Assembly: GCF_000829035.1 (NCBI RefSeq)
Contig: NZ_AP012541.1
Location: forward strand, 1,426,001 to 1,490,000
DNA from: Lacticaseibacillus paracasei subsp. paracasei
GTDB lineage: Bacteria; Bacillota; Bacilli; Lactobacillales; Lactobacillaceae
Direction of reading: 5' to 3'
DNA: 64,000 nucleotides
In this document: positions 25,447 to 36,797 of the stretch, piece after piece
Position numbering within the stretch: the first letter of the stretch is position 1
Layout of the letters: every line of letters starts with the position of its first letter
Translations under genes and position numbers: made by a program
Notes under the pieces: model-generated
What the model was told of the DNA's origin: nothing
The model's input: only the letters and a program-made list of their open reading frames with translations
Database searches by the model: none

Positions 25447-26318
25447 AAAACTGTCTGTCCTTCCTGTATGGCTGCCAATTCAGCCGCGATCTTCGGAATG
25501 GCTCGCTTTTGATAATAATTGGCTGAACCAACTGCAAGTGCCGTGGCACCGGCCGCCAACATTTCTGCTGCATCATGGCCAGAGCTGATCCCACCCATCC
25601 CAATCAGCGGGACGCGAACGGCATGAGCCACTTGATAAACCATGTGGAGTGCCATTGGCAGCAAAGCCGGACCTGAAACGCCGCCAGTCACATTGTCGAG
25701 AAGCGGTTTGCCAGTGGCAATATCCAGCCGCATGCCGACAAACGTATTGATCAGTGAAAGACCATCGGCTCCCGCTTGTTCGACTGCTTTAGCAATGGCA
25801 GTGATATCAGTCACATTCGGCGTCAGCTTAACGAAAATCGGCACCGAGCTCGCGGCTTTAACCGCACGCGTCACGGCCGCAGCGACTTCTGGGTCTGTTC
25901 CAAACGCCATCCCGCCTTGCTTGACATTCGGACAGGAGATGTTGACTTCTAGTGCCTTAACATTAGGAGCGGCACTCAATTTTTTCGCCACTGCTGCGTA
26001 TTCGGCAACATCCACCCCAGCAATACTAGCGATAATCGGCAAATCAGGATACTGCGTGGCCAACCATGGCAGCTTTTCGTGCAGCACGACATCAGAACCG
26101 GGATTCTTTAGACCTACTGCATTCAAAGTACTGTCAGGGCCGTCGGCAAAAATAGTCCCTTGATTGCCGATGCGCGGTGCGAGTGTCGTCGATTTTGTGA
26201 CTAACGCCCCTAGCAAATTGAGATCATACTCTTTGGCGTAACCTTCGCCAAAGCCAAACGTCCCACTCGCGGGCATTAACGGATTTTTCATCGTGAAACC
26301 CGGTAATTGAATGGCCAT
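25443..26318 (-). CDS. pyrD: Dihydroorotate dehydrogenase, class 1B-like catalytic subunit
   Basis: This 291-residue FMN barrel has the active-site cysteine in LEVNISCPNVKQGG and FMN-phosphate segments GMGGISSG and AVGSANY. The NVKQGGMAFG context resembles class 1B enzymes, which normally pair with the Fe-S/FAD subunit PyrK to use NAD. No pyrK is present: the 160-base gap before carB is too short, and no pyrK occurs elsewhere in the window. GGAGGTACC precedes the ATG. Confidence 0.9.
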   Translation of the reverse strand: MAIQLPGFTMKNPLMPASGTFGFGEGYAKEYDLNLLGALVTKSTTLAPRIGNQGTIFADGPDSTLNAVGLKNPGSDVVLHEKLPWLATQYPDLPIIASIAGVDVAEYAAVAKKLSAAPNVKALEVNISCPNVKQGGMAFGTDPEVAAAVTRAVKAASSVPIFVKLTPNVTDITAIAKAVEQAGADGLSLINTFVGMRLDIATGKPLLDNVTGGVSGPALLPMALHMVYQVAHAVRVPLIGMGGISSGHDAAEMLAAGATALAVGSANYYQKRAIPKIAAELAAIQEGQTVL

Positions 26319-26478
26319 GTGGTACCTCCTTATGTGTAGGCTGCTGCGACTGCAAGTGCGTTAAAGCGTGCCCGTCATGCTATAAAAGCTAAAATAGCAG
26401 CGTTAATAACGCAACGAGCATTTTGATGGTGATCATACCTAGATAGTGTTGAAAAAATCACTTTGTATGGCAAGGCGC

Positions 26479-29400
26479 TCAACTTTTAATCGGCGATATT
26501 GAAAATGCTTGTAATTCTAGAACTTTCAAAATGGCTCCAGCTGTGTCTAGACTGGTCATCAATGGCACGCCATGTTCGATGGCAGCTTCTCTAATTCGGA
26601 AACCGTCACTTGAAACCTTCTTATCTGCACTCATAGTGTTAATCACTAATTGAATTTTCCGATTGGCAATGTCTTCAAGAATCGTCTCCTGGCCACTGTC
26701 AAGTTTCTCAATCGTTGACACTGTGATACCGGTTTTCTCAAAGGCCTTAGCAGTGCCGCTTGTTGCCACTAGTTGATAACCAACTTCGCGGAATCGTTTT
26801 GCTAGTGCCGTTGCTTCAGCCTTGTCAGCGTCTTTAACCGTGATCAATGCCCGGCCAAATTGTGGCAAGTGCATGCCAGCCGCTTCAAAAGCTTTGTACA
26901 ACGCCTTCGCAAGGGTGGTGTCGCTGCCCATGACTTCACCGGTCGATTTCATTTCCGGCCCAAGCAGACTATCAACGTGATTCAACTTCGAAAAACTAAA
27001 CACCGGTGATTTGACATGAATACCTGACTGATTCGGCAACAAGCCTGTTTCAAAACCTTGTTCCTTCAAACTTAAACCAAGAATTGCCAATGTTGCGACT
27101 TGTGCCAGTTTGATGTTGGTCACTTTACTCAAAAACGGCACGGTTCGACTGGCCCGCGGATTGACTTCGATGACGTAGGCTTTACCATCGTGAATGATGA
27201 ATTGAACGTTCATCAAGCCAATGCAGTTTAGTGTCCGCGACAATTTAATCGTGGCATCGGTGATTTGATCGATAATGTCTTGACTAAAGGTCTGCGGCGG
27301 ATAAACAGCCATCGAATCGCCGCTATGAATGCCAGCGCGTTCGATATGCTCCATGATCCCTGGCAAAACAACGGTGTCACCATCAGAGATGCAATCCACT
27401 TCGCATTCCTTACCGACTAGATAGTGGTCAATCAGCACAGGATGATCATGTGAAACGGACACCGCCCGATCAATATAATTGTCAAGTTCAGTTGCGTCGT
27501 GAACAATTTCCATCGCCCGGCCGCCTAACACGTAGCTAGGCCGAACCAAAACCGGATAGCCAATCTTATCAGCGACCGCTAACGCACCGGCTTTATCCGT
27601 GGCGGTACCGCCCTCTGGTTGTGGTAACTTAAGTGATTTAATCACCTGATCAAACAAGTCACGATCCTCGGCCCGATTAAGGTCTTCAACTGAAGTGCCA
27701 AGAATCTTAATGCCACGGTTTGCCAGCGGTTCAGCCAAGTTGATGGCGGTCTGCCCGCCAAATTGGACGATGACCCCTTCTGGCTGTTCCAGATCAATGA
27801 CGTTGAGGACATCTTCAAGGGTTAATGGTTCAAAGTACAGCTTGTCAGCAATCGAAAAGTCAGTCGACACCGTTTCCGGATTACTATTCATGATAATCGC
27901 TTCATAGCCGGCTTTTTGAATGGCCTTAACACTGTGCACAGTGGCGTAATCGAACTCCACCCCTTGACCAATCCGAATCGGACCCGAGCCAATCACGAGC
28001 ACACTCGGCTTGTCGCTTTTAACGCTTTCGGTGCTACTTTCATAGGTGCTGTAGTAATACGGCGTGTCGCTGGCAAATTCACCGGCGCAGGTATCGACCA
28101 TTTTGTAAACTGGTAGTATCTTTTGTTCCTTGCGCATCTGTCGCACTTGGTCAGCGTGCAGGCCCCAGAGTTTGGCAATCTCTTCGTCGGCAAAACCGTA
28201 CCGCTTTACTTCGGCGAGCAACCCCAGATCAGCTTTATGTGCCGCCAGTTCCCGCTCTAATTCCACAATATGTTTGATCTTGTCGAGGAAGAATGGGTTC
28301 ATTTTCGATAACTCGGCGACTTCTTCAATGGTGTAGTCGCGACGGAAAGCTTCAGCGAGATAGAAAAGTCGTTCATCGTTGGCTTGAATGATCTGTTTGC
28401 TCAGTTCATCGTCGCTCAACTTGGCAAAAGCTGGCCGTTCTGGATGAATTAGTCCAACTTCTAATGAGCGCACCGCTTTTAGCAGACTTTCTTCAAGCGT
28501 TCGGCCAATTGCCATGACTTCGCCAGTGGCTTTCATTTGGGTGCCTAATGTGCGATCACCGTTTTCAAACTTATCAAACGGAAAGCGTGGCAATTTGGTG
28601 ACAACATAGTCTAAAGCCGGTTCGAATTCGGCCCAAGTTTTTTTCGTGACCGGATTTTTGATTTCGTCTAAGTGCAGGCCAACTGCGATCTTGGCAGCCA
28701 TTTTCGCAATTGGATAACCAGTAGCTTTGGAAGCCAGTGCACTGGAGCGCGACACCCGCGGATTGACTTCGATGACGTAGTACTTGAAGCTGTTACGATC
28801 CAAGGCAAATTGGACGTTGCAGCCGCCTTCGATCTTCAACGCGCGAATGATTTTCAACGCAGCATCGCGCAACATCTGGACTTCTTTATCGGTCAACGTT
28901 TGGGTTGGCGCAAAGACCATCGAATCGCCGGTGTGGACACCGACAGGATCAAAGTTTTCCATGTTGCAGACGACAATTGCAGAATCCGCTGCATCGCGCA
29001 TAACTTCAAACTCGACTTCTTTGTAGCCGGCAATGGAGCGTTCAACCAACACCTGCGTCACGGGGCTTAGGTTGAGGCCGTTTTCCGCAATTTCTGCCAA
29101 TTCCTTTTCGTTGTTCGCAATCCCGCCGCCGGTGCCACCCATGGTGAAGGCCGGTCGAATGATAACCGGAAACCCGATTTTATCGGCAAATTGTTGTGCT
29201 TCTTCAATGTTATTGGCGATGGCTGATTCAGGTACTGGTTCATGGAGTTTTTGCATCAGGTTTTTGAATAATTCGCGATCTTCGGCCTGATCAATCGCCG
29301 TCAACTTGGTGCCTAGCAATTCAATACCCAGTTCATCCAAAATGCCGGTGTTGCTGAGTTTCATCGCTAAATTCAAGCCGATTTGGCCGCCGATGGTTGG

Positions 29401-29661
29401 TAAAATCGCATCAGGTAACTCTTTACGTAGAATCTGGCTCACAAATTCGACTGTTAAGGGTTCAATATAGACGCGATCGGCAATTTCCGTGTCGGTCATG
29501 ATGGTTGCTGGATTGGAATTGACCAAAACCACTTCATAACCTTCTTCGCGTAAAGCAAGGCAGGCTTGCGTACCAGAGTAATCAAATTCCGCGGCCTGAC
29601 CGATAATAATTGGACCGGAGCCGATCACTAAGATTTTATGAATATCTTGACGTTTTGGCAT
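26479..29661 (-). CDS. carB: Carbamoyl-phosphate synthase large subunit
   Basis: This 1060-residue protein has two ATP-grasp halves. Each begins with a glycine-rich GSGPI motif ([19 protein letters not shown] at the start and [18 protein letters not shown] near 555). The C-terminal MGS-like allosteric domain, from about 930, would bind UMP or ornithine. With CarA it makes carbamoyl phosphate. It ends with the pyrimidine operon order carA-carB-pyrD and is in the PyrR-controlled transcript. Confidence 0.97.
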   Translation of the reverse strand: MPKRQDIHKILVIGSGPIIIGQAAEFDYSGTQACLALREEGYEVVLVNSNPATIMTDTEIADRVYIEPLTVEFVSQILRKELPDAILPTIGGQIGLNLAMKLSNTGILDELGIELLGTKLTAIDQAEDRELFKNLMQKLHEPVPESAIANNIEEAQQFADKIGFPVIIRPAFTMGGTGGGIANNEKELAEIAENGLNLSPVTQVLVERSIAGYKEVEFEVMRDAADSAIVVCNMENFDPVGVHTGDSMVFAPTQTLTDKEVQMLRDAALKIIRALKIEGGCNVQFALDRNSFKYYVIEVNPRVSRSSALASKATGYPIAKMAAKIAVGLHLDEIKNPVTKKTWAEFEPALDYVVTKLPRFPFDKFENGDRTLGTQMKATGEVMAIGRTLEESLLKAVRSLEVGLIHPERPAFAKLSDDELSKQIIQANDERLFYLAEAFRRDYTIEEVAELSKMNPFFLDKIKHIVELERELAAHKADLGLLAEVKRYGFADEEIAKLWGLHADQVRQMRKEQKILPVYKMVDTCAGEFASDTPYYYSTYESSTESVKSDKPSVLVIGSGPIRIGQGVEFDYATVHSVKAIQKAGYEAIIMNSNPETVSTDFSIADKLYFEPLTLEDVLNVIDLEQPEGVIVQFGGQTAINLAEPLANRGIKILGTSVEDLNRAEDRDLFDQVIKSLKLPQPEGGTATDKAGALAVADKIGYPVLVRPSYVLGGRAMEIVHDATELDNYIDRAVSVSHDHPVLIDHYLVGKECEVDCISDGDTVVLPGIMEHIERAGIHSGDSMAVYPPQTFSQDIIDQITDATIKLSRTLNCIGLMNVQFIIHDGKAYVIEVNPRASRTVPFLSKVTNIKLAQVATLAILGLSLKEQGFETGLLPNQSGIHVKSPVFSFSKLNHVDSLLGPEMKSTGEVMGSDTTLAKALYKAFEAAGMHLPQFGRALITVKDADKAEATALAKRFREVGYQLVATSGTAKAFEKTGITVSTIEKLDSGQETILEDIANRKIQLVINTMSADKKVSSDGFRIREAAIEHGVPLMTSLDTAGAILKVLELQAFSISPIKS

Positions 29662-29663
29662 GA

Positions 29664-30746
29664 TTATCCTTTCTGCGTGCGATTTGAGAATGCATCCATC
29701 ATTTCCATGAACTCATCAAAAAGATGATCGGCATCATGTGGGCCAGGAGCGGCATCTGGATGGAACTGGACAGTAAAGGCAGGATACAATCGGTGCCGCA
29801 AACCTTCTACTGTACCGTCGTTGATTTCCACGTGGGTGATCAACAAAGTATCTGGATCAATGCTGTCAGGATCAACCGCATAGCCGTGGTTTTGACTGGT
29901 AAAATCAATTCGGCCGGTGGCAATTTCACGAACCGGATGATTGAAACCGCGGTGGCCATACTTCATTTTAAAAGTGTTGGCGCCATTGGCGAGTGCGAAT
30001 AGTTGATGCCCTAAGCAGATACCGAACAGCGGAATTTTGCCTTCCACGCCACGAATCATGTCCAGTGCTTCAGGAACGTCTTTTGGATCACCAGGGCCAT
30101 TGGTGAGCATCACCCCGTCTGGCGCTAATTCGAGAATTGTTGAGGCGGTGGTGGTGGCAGGCAGCACGGTAACATTGCACTGCCGTTTGGCAAGTTCGCG
30201 TAAGATACTATGTTTGAGTCCGAAATCAATGACGACCACGTTGCGGCCTGTGCCAGGAGCTGGGTAAGCCTGTTGGGTAGAAACCTGCTGGACTTGATTT
30301 TTAGGTAACACGAGGGCTTTCAATTGATCGAATGCGTGCTCATCGGCTGCGTCGACAATACTAGCCTTCATTGCCCCAACTTCACGAATCTTCTTAGTTA
30401 AGGCGCGGGTATCAACGCCACTGATGCCAGGAATGTGTTTGCGTTTCAGAAATTCATCTAAGGTCATTTGACTGCGCCAATTGCCGGTCACTCGGGCAAC
30501 ATCGCGTACCACAATCCCCTTTGCGGTTGGATCGATACTTTCATAATCGTCACGATTGATCCCGACGTTGCCTATCAGTGGCTGGGTGAAGGTAATGATT
30601 TGGCCGTTGTAACTTTGATCGGTGATGGTTTCCTGATAACCACTCATCCCGGTGTTAAAGACGATTTCGCCCGTTGTAACGGTTTCCGCACCGAAACCGA
30701 CGCCAGGGAAAACGCTGCCGTCTTCAAGAATTAAATAGCGCTTCAT
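29664..30746 (-). CDS. carA: Carbamoyl-phosphate synthase small subunit
   Basis: This 360-residue glutaminase subunit has the nucleophile in [13 protein letters not shown]. The expected His-Pro-Glu motif reads [11 protein letters not shown], so the third triad residue is Asp instead of Glu; I confirmed GAT in the DNA. The [10 protein letters not shown] segment matches the amidotransferase core. AGAGGAGG precedes the ATG. Two short palindromic elements lie between carA and pyrC. Confidence 0.95.
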   Translation of the reverse strand: MKRYLILEDGSVFPGVGFGAETVTTGEIVFNTGMSGYQETITDQSYNGQIITFTQPLIGNVGINRDDYESIDPTAKGIVVRDVARVTGNWRSQMTLDEFLKRKHIPGISGVDTRALTKKIREVGAMKASIVDAADEHAFDQLKALVLPKNQVQQVSTQQAYPAPGTGRNVVVIDFGLKHSILRELAKRQCNVTVLPATTTASTILELAPDGVMLTNGPGDPKDVPEALDMIRGVEGKIPLFGICLGHQLFALANGANTFKMKYGHRGFNHPVREIATGRIDFTSQNHGYAVDPDSIDPDTLLITHVEINDGTVEGLRHRLYPAFTVQFHPDAAPGPHDADHLFDEFMEMMDAFSNRTQKG

Positions 30747-30760
30747 GCTTGTCCTCCTCT

Positions 30761-30803
30761 AAAGGCGTTCACTAGATCAGAAGCCGATCTGGTGAGCGCT
30801 TTG
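30761..30803. repeat. Short palindromic element upstream of carA
   Basis: AAAGGCGTTCACTAGATC pairs with GATCTGGTGAGCGCTTT around AGAAGCC, which corresponds to the AGAAACC of the long copies. On the transcribed strand it ends next to the carA ribosome site. Confidence 0.65.
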
Positions 30804-30872
30804 CTTAAACCCGTTTGCCTAATGCTAATCGCGTTTGTTCATACTTTCTTAAGGGCTGGCTGACGCTCTTTT

Positions 30873-30914
30873 AAACGTGCTTGCCAGCTAGAAGCCCAAG
30901 CTGGTTCACGCTCT
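30873..30914. repeat. Short palindromic element overlapping the pyrC stop
   Basis: AAACGTGCTTGCCAGCT pairs with AAGCTGGTTCACGCTCT around AGAAGCCC. Its right end, read on the minus strand as AGAGCGTGA, supplies the final Arg-Ala codons and the stop of pyrC. Confidence 0.65.
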
Positions 30915-32171
30915 TGCGTAAGCAATTTGCCCCTGACTGATCGTGTACAGTGTTTGACCGTTGACTTTATCGCCAATAAAAGGTGAATTTTTGCCTTTGG
31001 AGAACCAGTCGGCTGGGTCAATGGTGTAAGGCGTATCGAGATCCATAATGGTTAAATCGGCAGGTCCACTGACTGTGATATGGCCGCCTGGCAGATCAAA
31101 TTTCTCAGCCGGAATCGTGCTCATGCGTGCGATCAGCTGTTTTAGGGTGAACATCTTTGATTTAACCAGCTTGGTATAGAGCGTTGAAAAGGCCGTTTCT
31201 GACCCAACAATGCCAAATGCCGCTGTTTTGAAGGAACCGGTTTTTTCAGCAGCCGTATGTGGTGCATGGTCAGTCGCAATCATATCAAGCGTACCGTCTT
31301 GCAAGCCTTCAAGTAAGGCTAAGTGGTCGGCACGTGAGCGCAACGGCGGATTCATTTTAAACATTGGATTGTCGCCCGGAATGTTATTCTCATCCAATAG
31401 CAGGTGATGCGGTGAGACTTCAGCGGTGACGTTTACCCCGCGTTTTTTAGCTTCGCGGATTAGGTCAACGCTTTGCCGAGTCGACACGTGGCAAGCATGG
31501 TAATGCACGCCGGTTGCAGCGGCAAGTTCAAGATCGCGCGCTAACTGACTGCTTTCGGTTTGATTGATGATCCCCGGTAAATTCAGTTTCTTGGCAACTG
31601 GACCGGCATTGATCACCCCGCCATGCATCAGACTTGCATCTTCAATATGAGCAACGATAGGCGCATGCAACTTAGCAGCCTGTTGCATGGCTTGATACAT
31701 GGTGTCGGCATCCTGAACCCCGACCCCGTCGTTGGAAAAGCCCAGCGCTCCAGCAGCTTGTAAGGCTGCCATATCAACGACCTGATCAGAATGCAGGTCA
31801 TGCGTAATCGGTGCAAACTGCAAAACCGTGATCTTCGCATCAGTTTGATTTTTCTCAAGCAGTGGTTTTAAGGTTTCGACAGTGTCTGGTACCGGTTTGA
31901 GATTGCTCATGGCGACAACAGTTGTGAAACCGCCGTGAGCAGCCGCCGCAGCGCCAGTTTTGATTGTCTCTTTATCAGTAAAGCCGGGTTCGCGAAAATG
32001 CACATGGACATCAATTAATCCCGGCATGACGATGGCACCAGTTGCATCAATCACCTGTTCGTGATCGCGCGGCGCCAGCGATTGACCAATCGCCGAGATA
32101 ATGTGATCGGTAATTTGGATGTCAGCCATGTATTCAGTATCGCTGACAATATGGGCGTGTTTGATGAGCAT
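30906..32171 (-). CDS. pyrC: Dihydroorotase
   Basis: This 421-residue class I dihydroorotase has the metal-binding LIDVHVHFREPG near residue 53, YHACHVSTRQSV in the middle and MIATDHAPHT near residue 305 with the catalytic aspartate. It closes carbamoyl aspartate to dihydroorotate. It starts three bases after pyrB. Its last residues, Arg-Ala-stop, are encoded by the right end of a palindromic element. Confidence 0.96.
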   Translation of the reverse strand: MLIKHAHIVSDTEYMADIQITDHIISAIGQSLAPRDHEQVIDATGAIVMPGLIDVHVHFREPGFTDKETIKTGAAAAAHGGFTTVVAMSNLKPVPDTVETLKPLLEKNQTDAKITVLQFAPITHDLHSDQVVDMAALQAAGALGFSNDGVGVQDADTMYQAMQQAAKLHAPIVAHIEDASLMHGGVINAGPVAKKLNLPGIINQTESSQLARDLELAAATGVHYHACHVSTRQSVDLIREAKKRGVNVTAEVSPHHLLLDENNIPGDNPMFKMNPPLRSRADHLALLEGLQDGTLDMIATDHAPHTAAEKTGSFKTAAFGIVGSETAFSTLYTKLVKSKMFTLKQLIARMSTIPAEKFDLPGGHITVSGPADLTIMDLDTPYTIDPADWFSKGKNSPFIGDKVNGQTLYTISQGQIAYARA

Positions 32172-32174
32172 GGG

Positions 32175-33116
32175 TTACTCCTCTCCAAAATGACGGGCAT
32201 TAATGACGGCCTCAAGCATGGCCATCCGCATGAAGACGCCGTTTTGCATCTGAGTGAAAATGCGTGACTGCGGGCCATCAACCAGATCACTGGCTAACTC
32301 AACATCGCGGTTGACTGGCGCCGGATGCATGAAAATCGCGCCAGGTTTCATTGTCTTAGCAAGATCATCGGTGATGCCGTACTTTGCATGGTAGGTTTCT
32401 TTTGAGAAAGCCTGACGGTGGTCGGCGTTGAAGCGTTCCAACTGAACGCGCAGCAGCATCAAAACATCCACCTGCTTGACCAATTCAGGCACGGTGATGA
32501 AATCACCATATTGATCGAAACTGGAATCGTACCATTGCTCTGGACCGGCAAAGTGCAACGTGGCTCCGAGTTTATGCAGCATCTGCATATCACTGCGCGC
32601 AACTCGGCTGTGACTCAAATCGCCAACAATTCCGATACTCAAGCCGTCAAAATGACCGAATTCTTCGTGAATCGTCATCAGATCCAGCATCATCTGGGAA
32701 GGATGCTGGCCGGCACCGTCACCAGCATTGACAATCGCTGTCGTTGGCCATGCACCTAAAAGATCGTTATAGTAGCCATCTTGTGCATGTCGCATCACCG
32801 CAATGTTGACTCCGATCGCCCCAATCGTTTTAATGGTGTCTTCAAGGGTTTCGCCTTTTGAAACCGAACTATGTGCCGGATCAAATGGGATGACAGTCAG
32901 ACCTAATTTGCGTTCAGCCATCTCGAAACTAGTGTGGGTGCGCGTGCTGTTTTCAAAAAATAAGTTAGCTGCGTATATCGGCTCTGGAAAATGGACGGTT
33001 TGACCAGCTTTAAAATCTTCGGCGCGATTGATCAAAGCCATGGCGCTTTTGTCATCAACTTGTTCAGCGGAAACAAAATCTTGAAAGGATGTATCTGTGA
33101 AATTAGATAAGGTCAT
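32175..33116 (-). CDS. pyrB: Aspartate carbamoyltransferase, catalytic subunit
   Basis: This 313-residue enzyme has the carbamoyl-phosphate loop [13 protein letters not shown], the [11 protein letters not shown] segment and [11 protein letters not shown] near the end. No regulatory pyrI is present, as is usual in Gram-positive bacteria. The ATG at 33116, with AGAGG upstream, is chosen over a longer frame that overlaps pyrP further. Confidence 0.95.
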
Positions 33117-34410
33117 TTTTTTCTGCCTCTTCTTCATTAGCGGCGTGTTCAGGTAAGACAAAGTTCAGGAAGATCCCGATCACAGTTGCCAGCGCCAGTC
33201 CTGAGAATTGATACCCGGAGAACTGTAGGCTGGCATTGCCGATGCCGATCACGAGAATGGTTGAAGCAATCATCAGGTTGCGCTTCTGATCAAAGTTGAC
33301 TTTGTTGTCAATTAAGACGCGCAGGCCGTTGGAAGCGATCACCCCAAACAACAGAAAGCTGATCCCGCCAATAACTGGACTGGGAATGCTACGGATCAAG
33401 GCGCTAAGCTTACCGATGAAGGCAAACAAGATGGCGAAGAACCCGGCACCGCCCAGCACATAGATACTATGGACCTTGGTCATCGCTAAAACTCCGATGT
33501 TTTCACCATAACTGGTGACAGGTGGGCCGCCAACCAGACCGGCGATAATGGATGCGGTACCGTCACCGGCTAGGGTGTGGTTTAAACCAGGATCTTTGAA
33601 GAAGTCACGTTTAGTCAGCTTGTTGAGCACCATGATGTGCCCCATATGCTCGGTCATAGTGACAAAAGCAATTGGTGCCATGGAGAGAATCGCGCCCCAA
33701 TAAACTTGCGGCTGATAACTGATAAAAGGAATTTCAAACTTAGGCAGGTCGAACCAAGCAGCCTGCTGAACTGGTGTCAAATCAACAATGCCAAAGAGCA
33801 AAGCAACAAGATAGCCAGTGATAATGCCTAGTAGAATTGGCAACAGACTAATGAATTTTTTGAGGTACATATTATAAATAATGACAGAGGCTAAAGTGAT
33901 CATTGCGACTGCGAAGTAACGTAAGTCATAAACGCTCTTGGTGGCGCTGATGGTCCGCATCGTTGCATCAGTGGCAGCAGTGCCGGCAAGAGATAGGCCG
34001 ATAACCATCACAATCGGGCCAACCACAACTGGCGGCAAAGCCCGGTCAATCCATGCTGACCCGCTGCGCGCTACGATCAAGGCCACAATGAGATACACAA
34101 CCCCAACCGCGATGGTGCCTTGAGCGATGGCCGGATAGCCAGCACCTTTCATCAAGGCCTGCATGATCGTGATAAAAGAAAAGCTTGATCCCATATAAGC
34201 CGGTATTTTGCCGCGTGTGATCAGGATATACATTAACGTCCCAACCCCACTTGAAAAAAGGGCAATGCTAGGATCGAGTCCAACTAAGATCGGCACAAGA
34301 ACTGTCGAGCCGAACATCGCAAACAGATGTTGAATAGAAAGGCCAACCCATTGACCGAATTTTGGCTTGTCGCCGATATCTAAAACGGCTTCGTCGTTGT
34401 GAAATGCCAT
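33103..34410 (-). CDS. pyrP: Uracil permease
   Basis: This 435-residue nucleobase:cation symporter-2 protein has about 12-14 hydrophobic segments. It begins near a family block [20 protein letters not shown] and contains the NCS2 signature-like [13 protein letters not shown]. It imports uracil for salvage. GGAGG precedes the ATG at 34410, one base after the pyrR stop. Confidence 0.94.
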
Positions 34411-34411
34411 C

Positions 34412-35050
<639 letters not shown>

Positions 35051-35052
35051 CT

Positions 35053-35173
35053 AAACGCGCTCGCAGTCGCAGAAACCTGCACATAAGGACCTCAGATCTA
35101 AATGGCCGGTCTTTGGCCATTTAGATCTGAGGCCACTTATGCTCCGGTTTCTAAGCGCTCCTGCTCGCGCTCT
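35053..35173. repeat. Palindromic intergenic element in the pyrR leader
   Basis: This full-length copy has left end AAACGCGCTCGCAGTCGCAG, then AAACCTGCACATAAGG. It has a perfect 18-bp inner arm (CCTCAGATCTAAATGGCC with its complement at 35115-35132), then CTCCGGTTTCTAAGCGC and CGCGCTCT. It lies between the PyrR attenuator terminator and the pyrR start, so it is present only in read-through mRNA. Confidence 0.88.
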
Positions 35174-35175
35174 AC

Positions 35176-35216
35176 AAAAAAAGTCGCCTTCAATCCAATT
35201 TGGGATAGAAGGCGAC
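35176..35216 (-). terminator. Attenuator terminator of the pyr leader
   Basis: The arms GTCGCCTTC (35183-35191) and GAAGGCGAC (35208-35216) are extended by ATCC/GGAT inside. They run into seven T on the minus strand. Confidence 0.92.
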
Positions 35217-35293
35217 CGTAGCCTGAATAATCCGCCGCAGCGGAATGGACCTTCTAAGCCTCACTGGACTTAGTTAAAGGTGCTTGTTTGATT
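35176..35293 (-). promoter_or_regulatory. PyrR-dependent attenuator of the pyr operon
   Basis: The minus strand carries a hairpin loop AGTCCAGTGAGGCTTAG (within 35254-35273), which fits the PyrR-binding anti-antiterminator consensus. Downstream is an intrinsic terminator, GTCGCCTTC/GAAGGCGAC with a T tract. PyrR plus UMP would favour termination; without it an antiterminator can form. Confidence 0.92.
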
Positions 35294-35299
35294 GCATTA

Positions 35300-35328
35300 A
35301 GATTACCGAACGTTGCGGGTCTTGTCAA
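35300..35328 (-). promoter_or_regulatory. Promoter of the pyr operon
   Basis: On the minus strand TTGACA (35328-35323) is followed after 17 bases by TAATCT (35305-35300). It lies inside the last codons of rluD, so the two transcripts overlap. Confidence 0.85.
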
Positions 35329-36223
35329 TGCCTGCACGTAGATCGGCTAAGGTTTTTTCAAAAATTGGCGGTACTGGTGCTTCGAAGACGAGCAATTGAC
35401 CGGTTGTCGGATGAACGAATCCCAGTTTAGCCGCGTGTAAAAATTGGCCTTTGCCGGGCAGGGTGCGTTTTGGCCCGTAAAGTGGATCCCCGGCCACAGG
35501 GTGATGAATGTATGCCATGTGCACGCGAATTTGATGCGTCCGGCCGGTCTCTAAAATGCATTTAATGAACGTGTAATGTTCAAAACGCTCTAATACTTGG
35601 AAATGGGTAACAGCATGGCGACCGTCTGCCACGACAGCTTGACGTTTACGATCGCGAGGATCACGACCCAATGGTGCATCAATTGTGCCTTCATCTTCTT
35701 TGAACGTGCCATGGACAAGTGCTAAATACTCACGAATCGACGTTTTGGCTTTTAATTGCGCGGAGAGACTTAGTTGCGCTTTTTCGGTTTTAGCAACCAT
35801 CAGTAGTCCGCTGGTGTCCTTGTCGATGCGATGCACGATGCCGGGACGAATGACACCGTTGATGCCCGGCAAATCAGTATGATATAACAAACCGTTGACC
35901 AGTGTGCCATCTGGATGACCAGGTGCAGGATGTACCACCATGCCCTGCGGTTTGTCGACGACAATGACTTGGTCGTCTTCATACACAATATCGAGCGGAA
36001 TCGGCTCCGGAATAGCTTCCAGCGGCTTGGCTTCAGGAATTGAGATAGCAATCACATCGCCGCTAGCAACTTTGTAATTGGCCTTGGTTGGCTGCCCATT
36101 GACCGTCACCAAGCCATCTTGCAACCATTTTTGCACCTGACTGCGCGTGTGAGTGGTTTCATGCGCCGTGATAACCTTATCGATGCGCCCCTGCTCGGTC
36201 GTGATCGTAAAGGTGCTAGTCAT
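35303..36223 (-). CDS. rluD: Ribosomal large subunit pseudouridine synthase, RluD family
   Basis: This protein of about 306 residues has an N-terminal S4 RNA-binding domain (RSQVQKWLQDGLVTVNG) and a catalytic domain with the active aspartate in HRIDKDTSGLLMVAK. ILETGRTHQIRVH and GDPLYG complete the family signature. It probably modifies 23S rRNA. The ATG at 36223 overlaps the lspA stop; GTG one codon earlier is an alternative. The gene pair lspA-rluD is conserved in Firmicutes. Confidence 0.92.
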   Translation of the reverse strand: MTSTFTITTEQGRIDKVITAHETTHTRSQVQKWLQDGLVTVNGQPTKANYKVASGDVIAISIPEAKPLEAIPEPIPLDIVYEDDQVIVVDKPQGMVVHPAPGHPDGTLVNGLLYHTDLPGINGVIRPGIVHRIDKDTSGLLMVAKTEKAQLSLSAQLKAKTSIREYLALVHGTFKEDEGTIDAPLGRDPRDRKRQAVVADGRHAVTHFQVLERFEHYTFIKCILETGRTHQIRVHMAYIHHPVAGDPLYGPKRTLPGKGQFLHAAKLGFVHPTTGQLLVFEAPVPPIFEKTLADLRAGIDKTRNVR

Positions 36224-36687
36224 CACGCCACCGCCTTGTCATGATCGAACAGGATAAAAATTAGCACTAAAATAACCCCAAACGTGATGCACATGTCTGC
36301 AAAGTTGAAAATGGCATTGAAGCGCCACTGATCCAAAAACTCAAGGTGAAACATGTCTGTCACATATTGAAACCGCAAGCGGTCAATGAAATTACCGATG
36401 GCCCCGGCAGTAATCAAGGTTAGTCCTAGGCGATAGATCGGTTTGTGCAAACTGTCGCGCCACAGCATGGCAACAACCCCGAATGCGAGTAAGGTTGTGA
36501 TATAGAAAAACCATTGTTTGCCTTCAAACATGGAGAAAGCTGCGCCAGTATTGCGAATGTGCGTGAGATCAATCACGCCTGGAATCAGTTGTTGGCTTTC
36601 GCCTAATGGAATGTGAGCAGTAACCCACGCCTTAATCAGAAAATCAATTAATACGAGCGCAGCGGCGATGATGAGATAAATAAGCAC
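36223..36687 (-). CDS. lspA: Lipoprotein signal peptidase (signal peptidase II)
   Basis: This 154-residue membrane aspartyl protease has four hydrophobic segments. The conserved RNTGAAFSMF, GNFIDRLRFQYVTDMF and FNFADMCITFG segments carry the two catalytic aspartates. It cleaves prolipoprotein signal peptides in the cell membrane. GGGGG precedes the ATG. Confidence 0.95.
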   Translation of the reverse strand: MLIYLIIAAALVLIDFLIKAWVTAHIPLGESQQLIPGVIDLTHIRNTGAAFSMFEGKQWFFYITTLLAFGVVAMLWRDSLHKPIYRLGLTLITAGAIGNFIDRLRFQYVTDMFHLEFLDQWRFNAIFNFADMCITFGVILVLIFILFDHDKAVA

Positions 36688-36739
36688 AGAAGTTCCCCCT
36701 GAGTAAAAGCGTTTGTTTCCTAGTGTACCGCGGTCAAAG

Positions 36740-36767
36740 AAAAACCGCCATCTTAAAAATGGCGGTT
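36740..36767 (-). terminator. Terminator after fhs
   Basis: AACCGCCAT and ATGGCGGTT pair, followed on the minus strand by TTTTTC. It also lies just upstream of lspA. Confidence 0.85.
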
Positions 36768-36797
36768 ACGCATGAGCTGATTAAAAACCACACAAAA

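Noticed and set aside
26319..26478. Possible pyrK remnant between carB and pyrD
   Set aside because: The 160 bases hold no FAD- or Fe-S-binding motif in any frame that I could read.
28672..29070. Long antisense frames inside carB and other genes
   Set aside because: They lie opposite strongly conserved coding sequence and have no ribosome site.
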